Source: Owenia fusiformis
Lineage: Eukaryota; Annelida; Polychaeta; Sabellida; Oweniidae
DNA length: 64,000 bases
Assembly (NCBI GenBank): GCA_903813345.2
Contig: CAIIXF020000002.1
Location: forward strand, 18,304,813-18,368,812
Reading direction: 5' to 3'
This document shows, piece by piece, positions 12,601 through 24,600 of this stretch (position 1 is the stretch's first letter; the number at the start of each line of letters is the position of its first letter). Below the pieces are notes generated by a model. It saw only the letters and a list, made by a program, of their open reading frames with translations, did no database searches and had not been told where the DNA came from. Position numbers and translations under genes: made by a program.

Positions 12601-15600
12601 ATTAGCTACTTCGTTCATAAACAGACTTCAATACGTCCATCTCATTCGCAGTTCGTTCAGGTCGCACCACGTCGGTGTGCAACGTAGTATAAACCGTTCC
12701 TTAGTCTAGAAGGCCATCATGACCTGATTACAGAACAGTATGGTCGCCATCGAATTTTGAATCGATTCAAAATTCTAAATCACATACCCCGTCCGGGAAA
12801 TTCCATGAAGTTCTTAAACAGACCGTAGAACATTCATTCAGTTCGCACACAGTTTAAAACCGATTCGGCAACGTTTTGACGATCACCAGAAAATTTTGAG
12901 CATGCTCTAAGTGCTGGAGGACCTACTCGTTCTAGTAGTTTCATGAAGTTTGTAAACAGATTCCAAACGGTTCTTAGTGGGTTCTTAGTACGTCAAATCC
13001 GTTCGTGCACAGTTTATGCCCGTTTTCGAGAACGCAGTGAGAACTAGTTTGGTGTGATAGTAGGGTTACGTTGTTTGGAAAATATATTTCTCACATTAGG
13101 ACATCATTATAGCACGCTCAACTGAACGAAATAGGAAGCTCTGTTTATCAAAAATTCCCGGGAGGTGAATACCATTTTCTTGAGCGAGATTAGGCGGGAC
13201 TATACAACAATTTTTTTCAATATCAAAATTATTCCTGGGTGTTATTTACCGGGAAGTAGTAATATCATGGGATAACAAGGCATTAACATGACAAAATGTC
13301 ACCACCTAAAACAATTTGGTCAATTTAAAGCAAGTTGGAAAATACCTTTTGACCTTGAGAAGGTCAAAGGTCAAATCTAAAGTCAGATTTGAACTTTTGA
13401 AAAGATGTAGATGATTTTGAAAAAAAATTTGGTCAATTTGAAGCAAGTTGAAAACAGACCTTTTTGACCTTTTTTGACCTTGAGAAGGTCATTAAAGGTC
13501 AAATGTCAAATCTAAAGTCAGATTTGAATTTCTGAGAACATGTAGATGATTTTGAAAAAAAATTTAGTCAATTTGAAGCAAGTTGAAAAAAGACCTTTTT
13601 GACCTTTTTTGACTTTGAGAAGGTCATTGAAGGTCAAATGTCAAATCTAAAGTCAGATTTGAATTTCTGAGAACATGTAGATGATTTTGAAAAAAAAATT
13701 TAGTCAATTTGAAGCAAGTTGAAAAAAGACCTTTTTGACCTTTTTAGACTTTGAGAAGGTCATTGAAGGTCAAATGTCAAATCTTAAGTCAAATCTAAAG
13801 TCAGATTTGAATTTCTGAGAACACGTAGATGATTTTGAAATTTTTTTTTAGTCAATTTGAAGCAAGTTGAAAACAGACCTTTTTGACCTTTTTTGACCTT
13901 GAGAAGGTCATTGAAGGTCAAATGTCAAATCTTAAGTCAGATTTGAATTTCTGAGAACACGTAGATGATTTTGAAAAAAAAATTTAGTCAATTTGAAGCA
14001 AGTTGAAAACAGACCTTTTTGACCTTTTTTGACCTTGAGAAGGTCATTGAAGGTCAAATGTCAAATCTTAAGTCAGATTTGAAGGTCAAATGTCAAATCT
14101 AAAGTCAGATTTGAATTTCTGAGAACATGTAGATGATTTTGAAAAAAACTTTAGTCAATGTGAAGCAAGTTGAAAAAAGACCTTTTTGACCTTGAGAAGG
14201 TCATTGAAGGTCAAATGTCAAATCTAAAGTCAGATTTGAACTTCTGAGAACATGTAGATGATTTAGAAAAAAATTGAAGTCAGTCTAAACAGTATTTGTT
14301 AAGTTATAGGAAGTTGTAAGAAATTGTTACAGACGCCGGACGCCGGACGCCAACCTCCAACCACCAACCGCCAACCGCCGTCGCAAAAAACGGAGACCAT
14401 AACAATATGTCACCACTTTTGGTGGTGACATAAAAACCATTATCCTTTGCCCAGTAGAGTTTTAGGGAAATAAGTTTATAAGATATATCCCATATCCTGA
14501 TTTTGAGGTTTCCATATCCAGAACCTCCATATCTCCTGCTCCAGGGCATATCTTTTCATTTTGAAAAAAAATTTGAAAAAAGAATTGTTGAAAATAAATT
14601 TGAAAAACAATTTTGAAAAAAAATCTTGAAAAAAAAATTGACAAAATTAAAAAAAGAGAAAACTCTATACTACTGGTTATAGGATAAAGCAGTTATGTAC
14701 GGTTGGTTTGGATATGGGGTTTATACCTTGTGAGATATGCACATCTACCTTCGGTCCCTGCGGTCCCTCAGGTAAATATGCATTTCTCCCTCTAGATAAA
14801 CCCCATATCCAAAACCTCCCTTATTTATCCTAGGGTTGCAAAGATACAGATTGAATATCATGTGAAGATATATTTGATATGTGGGTCAAGATATCATATT
14901 TTGGCAAAAAAATTCCAAACCATTGAATATCACTTTTGAAACCATCAAATATCACTTTTTAATGGTCTCATGGATATAAATGATATTTTTTCTAAACCAT
15001 AGGATATTCCTATGTTATCATCTCGTTGAGTGAATAACAAGCTTTATATATCATGGTCAAGATGTACCTCAAAAATGTCTACCTCAAAAATCTTCTGAAT
15101 AATTGAGAAAACAATAACTTAATCTTGGGAAATATTAACGTATTTCATGTTTTTGTGTATATAACTGTTGAAATTGGTTACTAAAAACAGTGCTAATGTG
15201 AGTCACCTGGAATGTAATCTGAATGTGAAAACAATTTGAAGCCTCGGGAGAATTTTCCTGTGAATAATATATACTCGGGACTGATATTAGGCTTGATATG
15301 CAATCCATCCTGATGGTGGTAACCAAGATGCTCGAAATTATTCAATGATATGAGTGAAAAACAGACAATATTCTGCCTGGGAAGGTCTGTATTTAACGAT
15401 GCGCTAGCAGCACATCATTTTCCGAGACACAAAAGTGTGAATTTCTCTTTAACCAGGAATCGCATAAAAGGGATATTTGGAGAATTAAATCGTCTTTAGA
15501 CATTGATGATACCGGACAAGTTTCACAGAGATACAAAGCCTAAAACCATGTTAAAAGTTACATTATAAACCTGAAGTGGAAAGACCCCACCCATCATACA

Positions 15601-18600
15601 TAAGGTCACGTGACAGACTATACATAGGGTGCTCTACAACATGTGAAAATATGAAAGGATTCCTACAGGTAACAGGGGAAATAAAGCCTGTTGCAACAGC
15701 TCACCTTTCACCACTTGCTAATATTGTTCTGACCATGGTATAAGCGACATTATGCCATATTTTAGTAAAAGCTTACCAATATTACAATATCGTATCTATT
15801 ATATCATGTATACTCAGTTTTAGATGTTTATGAAATTGTAACTGTTTAAGTGAAGGATATCATAAAAGTGATTTGCCACTTTGGACAAGGTTGATTTGTC
15901 AGTTTATCTTAGAGATGGGTTTATCTCCCGGCCAATATCTCCCAATCTGGAGTTACATTTTTTATGTCTTGGATAACAATTGGAAAATAAAAATGCAAAA
16001 TATTTGTACCGCATTTGAGCAAATGGACCATTATCAGACTTAATAAAATATTAAAACAAGTAAGCTATGACTATTATTTGGTATTTTATATTTGATTTAT
16101 TGAATAATTGCATTTATCATTTTGGCTGCAGTAGAATAATCCACCCAAATGAACATCAATTTTTGAAAGGCAATCTGAAATATGATATTTTTTGAGACAA
16201 TATCGAAATATTAACCTGGGGTTCATTTATAACCAGAAACTTCGTAAAGTAACTTAGGAACAACAATCGCAATTGTTGTTACTATGAATATGATGACAAT
16301 TAAGTAAGGGAACAATGGGTTTACAAATTCTTAACTTTTACAAAGTTTCTGTTAATAAATCCCTGGTAGTCCCATTTAATTAGAAAAATTCATATTTACC
16401 TAATTGTCTCCTCATCGTCAAACTTTTCCTCTTTTAGCATCTTAACTGTGTCTTCAAGGTCGTCTAATTGCACAGACATTGCATCCCTACAAATATAAAG
16501 AAATACAGCTAAACTAGAAGGCCATTGCAAGTTGTGTTCTTAATGCTACATTTCCCAAATATGGCTAAAATCACTTGAGAAGTTCTCAAAATGGTGAAAA
16601 ACTGCATTATTTTGAAATAATTTTTGGCCCTGACTACGGGCCTGTAGCTCATATTGATGTATCAATAGACTTGGAAATAAACCTTTCCTGTATTAATAGA
16701 GAGAGCTTATACTGCAATTTCAACTTTTAAATGACGTAAACACCACTGGGGAGAGAGGTTTCTCAAAGAAACCAGGAAAATACATTTCATTAGAAAAAAT
16801 TTCCTTGTTTCCTATTTACGAAGGAATTGATTTGTGAATATCCCAGCAATAGGAGAATTAATTTCTAAGATGCAATCATATTTTGAAACCGGAACTCACG
16901 ATTTACATACTTGCCAAATATTTTGTTGTGATTTGAAGGATGAAATCAACCTATCTTTGTTTCCAGAGTTCCTCCCCAGTGTTATACCTGACTTGTACAA
17001 GTACAACTTTGCGTATACATATTCCAAATAACTTAGATCGAAAGCTCTCTATTAAAGCTTGAAAGACTTGTACCTTAAAAAGGGACATTGGGGGTATAAA
17101 TAAGAGGCAGATTGATGGAACAGCCAAAATAACAGAATTTTTGACATTTTCACAAAATCATTTTGTTGGGTTGCAATTAAAAGCATTAACAACATTTTTC
17201 AAATTTAATTACCCACAAGCTTAGTCAGTCAAAATCAAGTATCAAGCAATGTTGTTAATTATATTAATTAATTACTAATCCAGAGTTTCTCTGCCATGTT
17301 AAAGTGTGGATGTAACCTGATATATTAATAGGAGTTGCTAACAAGTTCAAAACAGGCCTTACCTATAGTCCCTAAGTGCATTCTGACAATTTGTAGAGTC
17401 AGTTAGATTTTCCTGCATGGTATGTAGGGCTTGTTCATACCAGTCTTTCTTTTCGGATATTTTCTCAAACTCCTGCGAAATGTTCTTGATCTTTTCGTTA
17501 GTGGAGTCTATGATATGTTCAACCTTCGAGTTCAGAGTCTGAAACAAACATTTTCTTATGATGCTTTTCAAATTCACAGCTCTGTTTTATGTATAAATAA
17601 CAATATTCTGGCCTCTGTTTTTATGTAACACAATTTATTAATGGGTAAAACTTGGGGTGAGACGGGTTGAAAAAATCCAATACACTGGTATGGTTCAATT
17701 TGGATTAGAGAAATGACCATTTGGGTTGAGAGTGATTCGGTTGCGAATGAAGTGATTGTGTTTAAATTAAAAAAGTTATATGGCAGGAATCTATTTGGGT
17801 TAGCCTGAAGCTTTCAACCCGAGAGTTCTCATATCGATGAGTCATCTTAGAGGAACCTATTATTTTGGCTAAAAATAGATATTTTGAACATTAAATTTGC
17901 GAATACCTCATTTTCCTGATGCGCCTGCTGAAGCTGCATCCTCAATTCCCCAGATATAGCTAAAACATTGAAAAACAACATTTACAAATGATCAACAAGG
18001 CATTAAAATGCAAAGTGTCACTACCTCCCATTTGTTACAGACACCCAATGCTGACTGCCAAACATCAACTGCCATACCCTGTCCACAAAAATTTGGAGAC
18101 TATATCAATGTCTCAATTTTGGGCAATCTATTAGGGCAAGAAAATTTTAATTTTTTAATTATGGCAACTTTTGAGTCAAAGAGAAAATAACAGTATCAAA
18201 TGATTTAATTAAATTAGGCCAAGCACATATTAACATTATACAAAACTTTTGATGGCTTAAAAGATGGGTTTTCAAGAGAGAGAGGAAGCCCATGCTTTAA
18301 AGTAAATCTTAAAATAAATCAAATATACTTATAATATCACGCAATGTATATAACAGTCATTATCAAGTTGTTCTTAAATATCTTACCATACATTTTTGTG
18401 GTTTCATCCTCCAACCCTTCATTGTCTTTTACCACTTGTTGGTAACTCTCCTCTAGAAATACATCAAGTCCAAGATAATCAACAAATTGCAATAAATATC
18501 ACAACTCTAATAATCGGTATGAAATATTGAATTATTACTCTTCGTATTCTGAAGATGAAATACCTAATTGGTCTTTTCTTGTGACTTGCCGATGAGACAA

Positions 18601-21600
18601 CTTGCCCAAAAAATGCATTGAAAATAGGAAGTCCAAAAGGGCAAATCTAGACTGCTAAGTAAAAAGCAAGTTCTGCCAAAAAATGCTTATACTCTTGTCC
18701 TATTTCTTAAGAAATGTGACACATCCAAATAAATACAAATATATTTGGCCCTAGCATGACAAAACACCACCAAATGGTGAATTATTGGAAATGGTTACAG
18801 AAACTATACAATTTGTTACACGTTGCCACTCATAAAAAAAAGATGTCAGTAAGAATAACACAATAATAATTCACCTAATGCTTTGTTGCGTTCCTCTAAT
18901 GCTCTGACATTACTGTTAGAAGCCTCAAGATCAGCCTGCATCACTTTCACTGTATAGTCCATCTTGTCCCTGACATCACATATTTCCCTATCTTTATTGT
19001 ACAGCTCACCCTGTAGCTGCTTAAGGTCTTCCTGCAGTCTGCCCTCTTTCTTGTTTTGGTTCGTATCTACTGCCTCAACCTGTAGTTATTTCAGAGTATA
19101 TGAAATTCCAAAATATATAATAATAACAATTGGACAATTACAAATATTGGTTAAGGTTTTCCCTAGAATTCCTAACAGTAGAGAAATGAATGAGAACAAC
19201 AGACAATAAAATATTTGGAACTCCTCTAAAGAACAAGCAATTTTGATAAAATTCCTTTTGTCTGCTACTTTCATCTCATATTTCTCCTTGTAAGTCTTAG
19301 AAAGACACTTTAATAGCAAGATCAGCTGGCACCATGAAAACTACTACAGGTTTTTTTTTAGCTTGTGTAGAAAATGGCAATCTCATGATATTTAGTATTT
19401 ACAAATGAATGGTAAACCCATATTACATCCTAATCTCTGTAATTGTAATTATTGTATGTAGGATTTTGTTAATGTATATTTGCAAGAAATCTAAATAAAT
19501 AATAAATATATTTTGCTTCCCTATCTGCCGAACAGAGGAGTTTATCATTACTTTTAATCATTTTGCCGCAAACATTTCTTAATTCAACTTTGGCAAAATT
19601 GTACATGATTTCTAATTGAGGGAAGATAAACATTTAAAAAAATAGGAAAAAATAAAACTGTTACATTCAGATTTCTTCAAGAGGTCTTTGCTCTTTGATA
19701 ACTGCTGTACATGAATTGTATATGAATTCTAATTTGAGGGAATACAAAAATTTAAAAATAAGAAAAAATCAAAATGTTCCATTCAGTTTTCTTACCTTGT
19801 TCTTCAAGAGGTCTTTGCTCTTTGCTAACTGCTGAATCTCCTTTCTATGTTGGGCAATGCTTGCCTCAAGAGAACTTTTCTCTTTAAGAGCCAGTTTCAA
19901 TTTTCCATCCAGAGTTTTTAATTCTTCATCTCGTGAATTCAGAATCTTGTCCTGTTCTACTCGCTCTGCCAGCAATTTTTTAATCTTGAAAAATTAATTA
20001 AAGGAATTGATTTTACCCATTTATTATCTCATTTTAATATGATTAACTGGGGTTCATTGGAATTTTGGTAAACAGGCAAAACAAATGAAATTGAGTTAAT
20101 CAATTGCATAATAGTTATTATAGTTATTTATATATTACAAATTACAATAATTCTATACTATTTGACGGTTCTAAAGATTTGCAGATTTTAGATTTGCACG
20201 CTTTAGGATATCTTTTTTCAAAATGTTGGAATAACTACCTGTTTCTCCAGTTCTCTTATCTTCTGTAATTCTGGTGCAGACTTCCCTGGAAGTTTTTTCT
20301 ACAAGTAAAAAGATTTCCTCATAAAAGAATGTTATTTAAGGAAAAAGAAAAACCAACATAGTTGCGAACAATATTGTAACAAATCAGTAAAATGGGTTTC
20401 TAAAAATGTACACGGACGTCCCAGAAAATTCCCAGTTCTTAGTTTTCATAATCAAGAAAGATTGTATAAATTTGTACAATAGAATTTAAAAGTAAAATAA
20501 AGAAAATGTTTTAGTATGAATTATAAGATCAATATCTACTGATAATAAAACCCTTGAATATATAGCTTTGTACTGACCTTGGCTCCACTAACAGCACTCG
20601 GTTCAACGAATAGTTTCTTTTGTGGAGTAGCTCTAGGGGTAATTGCACATCCATTACCAATACTACAAGTACTCAAGTCAAACGCACCTGGTCCAGGAAT
20701 ATTCTCTGTAAGTAATAATAAATACCGTTATTGAAGCAATAGTATAGTACCCCACACAAGTTTTTGATAATAACTTTGACCTGTGACTTGAACACTTTAC
20801 CTTATACTATTTGTTATTAAAGGAGTGGTATCGATATGGTGGACTTTTTGAACAGATGTTTCTCTTAAACCAGTCATTAAAAGATTTTGAACGTTTTCCA
20901 CATCGGCAATTTAATTGACATGTTTTGGATGGTAATGAGTTGAAAATTCTGTGTCAGACTTGATCAAATATGCGTAAAAACGGTAAAAAACGGCGTTAAC
21001 ACAGGCTCTGTTTTGTTAAGTTTTTGTTAAGTATACAATTGATAATATGTCCAGTAAAAGAAAATATTATTTGCCAATACAAGTAAAGATATTTCGCTTT
21101 TCATGATTTTATAAAATAGGCTCTATGGGTCCACTCGAACTAAGGGTCACTTTTCAAAGATAACTAAAATTTCAAAGTTTTTTAGAGAACTCTGAGGGTC
21201 ATTTTTTAAATATGGAAATTGAGAACCTTTAAGGGTTCCATATCTTTAAGAAAGAGCAGTATGGTTTCCACTTATCTGCTTAATGAATGTGGATTCGGGT
21301 TACATGCAACATTCAATATCTATTAAATAATTTAAAGAATAAATTTAAAGGGTTGCCTTTTCTTTTGTTTTCACAAAATTGGTGCTTTCTCAAAAGTGTC
21401 AGGAATTTTGTATTTCAATAAACTTACATTCAAGATGGAATCATTGGTGGAAAGTACGACATTAGACTTTAAGTTAGTAAATATTACCAGCTGTCAGTTT
21501 CATATGACCACTTAGGCCCATGGTAATTTCAAAGGTATCTTATTATTGCCAATAAAAATGATCAATTAAACTTACCCTTAGATGATTTGAAACGATCAAT

Positions 21601-24600
21601 GGTATCAACACTAAAATTTGGTCCACCCTGGTTTTCTACTTGTTTGGGGTCATAAGCACCAGGGGGAGGAGCACATGCTGTAAATATAGTGAAATGTATG
21701 GTAAATATGGTGAGCATTAATTCCAGTGAGTGTGCATTGGGCTTTAAGGATGGGCCATACTTGAGTCTCCTGCCAACATTAAAACATCTGTCTAAACCGA
21801 ACACTACTGGAAGCAGTCAAAAATGTCCATATTATTAGCAGGTGTTCACATTTCAAGTTTTTATTAAATATGTAAGTCAATACATTCTGATACTCATAGC
21901 ATCTTTCTGTTTCACGTGAAACATCTCAGGGCTGATATTTGAGATGTCATGGTTTATCATGATGAAGTCAATAGGAGATAAAAAATTTGGTACAGAGAAA
22001 AGTGCTCAGATTGACAGGTGTTTGAATAACATGGTGTTCAGATATACAGGTTTCACTGTACCTTGGAAGAAGGTAGCTATGACCTTAACTAGAGCATGGA
22101 AATGGATTGGATTCAGTCCCATTGACTAAATGATCTTGTCCATGCCTCATATGATCCACAAGGAACAGTTAAGAAAATACATCCATGCCGTACTTAGTTT
22201 TTTTCGACATCTTGTCAAAGGTTACTTAAGGTTGCTCAATTCTACTTGTACTTTAAAGGCCCAGTGTAAAGTTTAAACCACTTTGGCTTATATTGTAGTC
22301 TTACCCAATGTTTTCAAAGTGTGATATGTGAAACTTTTTTTTTTAATTTCAAAAAGTGGTTTTTGATAGACTTTTTGTTCCAAAATTTGTGAATTCATTT
22401 AAAACCAACTTTTAGAGGTCACTCATATCTTCTAATTAGCCACAATTCATACCAATGCATAGCATTCATCCTCCCATGTTTTTTGCAAAAAAAATTAAGA
22501 AAATCGGTTGATAAACAAGCGAGAAATGAACTTATCAGTGCATGAAAATGGTTCTGAGAAAAATGCATTTCAAAATTTTAGTTCTCATAGAAACCAATGG
22601 TACAATGATATCTAAAACATAATTTATTCTTTCTTTTGACCTGGTTAGACAATCAACATTGGTTTTTTATGAAAGTCTAGCATATTTAGAAAAGATTGAC
22701 ATCGAAAAAAAAAAATTCAATATTTTTCAAAAAGTTTTTGTTACCTTAGTGACATCACTAATGTTTCAAAATATTTTTGATAAGCTAAAACATTGAAGTG
22801 GCCCATTAAATATGACATTTTATTATTGAAATAGTGCGTCTTTTGTTTAATCTATGCATTGGTGTTAAAAAGATAATCTTTTTTGAAATGCATTAAAAAA
22901 TATTTGATGATTAAGAAATTTCAACTTTTTTTAAAAAAAATGGCGGGAAATTTGAATATTTGAGAAATGAAATGCTCACAACTTTTTTTCTAAATTTTTT
23001 TTTTTGTTCAAAAATCTCTAAAATCACTTTTTAAGTCCTAACAAATAGTAAATGAATTATAAAAAAATATTTTCAAACTTTAGACGGGGACTTTAAGGAA
23101 AGTCTACATGTAGATCTATTGATGACATTTGCTCCCGGGGCCATGAATATCGGTTTGAAATTTGATCTTTTTGGAATAAATCTTGGGATTACTTATCTGA
23201 AAAATTTTGGGTGAATTGGTCGGATCCAAGGATTATGAGGGGGAATTCCAATTTACATTATACTTTGGATAAAATTTATCTAAAAAGTAATCCACCTTTA
23301 GAGGTGGATTGAGATTTATCCTGAGATTAAAACCAAGATTGTGCAAATTCAGATTTTTTGATTAAATTCTCACGCCCGATGATCGTACAAAAATGATGGA
23401 GGGGGATTAGGTGATTTCAACAAATTTGGAAGATTTATTTTTTCAAGAGAAAATTTACAACTGAATTGCCAAATGAATAGGCGCAGTGCATGGCAAAATA
23501 TGTCAGGACATCTAGTATTTTTTGAACTGATACCCTTCTAAGATATGAGACCTATTAAAAAAGGCGCATCATCACCAACGTGCAAAAGTCAATGTTTTTG
23601 CTATAAATCGGGCAACAATGGTCTTCACAACCTGTAATAAATAGGTATAAGGGATGTTATTTTCACAATACTTATGACATTGCTCACTTTTTAAAGTTAG
23701 TTTCCATGCGTTATACAAAAAATAATCTAAATAAATTAATTTGGGATGGAGGGGGGATCGGATAGAGGGGGGATTTTTATACCTTTAAGATGGAACAAAT
23801 TCACAAGAACTCGTGTATTCGAAAAAAAAACTAAACTCAGTACCCCAGTCATAAGAATAAATTCAAGTAGCATGTCTTATCATGTCTTATGTATACACGT
23901 GATCTGAGGACTATAGTCCTCTAGTCTCAGTCTGGAATTTTTTTTGAAATTTGGAATGAAAATATTCAGACCGAAGAAGAAGAATGAATTCTCAGGAAAT
24001 TCAGTCTATTGGAGATAGACTACTATGTTTCATGCCTAAATAATGAGTGACGTGTTTTACGAAACAATGAAAATAAAAAAATAGCCTATAGTTGGGGACA
24101 AAAATAAATGACAGGTCGATTTTCGATCACCATTTCCTAATTACGGTGGTCTGAAAGCCCATAATTTCAAATATTGTCTAGATATATATCCCTTAAAATT
24201 TGTATATTTTACATTTTGTATAATCTCATCCACTGATGTATGGCCTCTTGTAAATTCCACCTGTCATTTATTTATGTCCCCAACTGTAAGCTCCATCTGT
24301 CAACATTGGCCGCACAAATTAAAACTGCTATTCGGATTGAGTCATATTCACATTCCTTTTAATGCATATCCATAATGCCTATTTGACGGGCGACAAAATC
24401 ACCTCAACATTTGAAGAGTCGGCATAACATGTGAATATCTACTTCAACTTTTTAAGTTCTTATTTGTCATTATGGACACAAATTCCCCTAAATTTGGACT
24501 TAATAAGACTTAATTCTTCATGATCCCAACTGTACTGGACCTAGGCTAGACTAGATCTATCATCGCCATTTCCCAAGTTCGCCCAGTTTCCGAGGAATTG

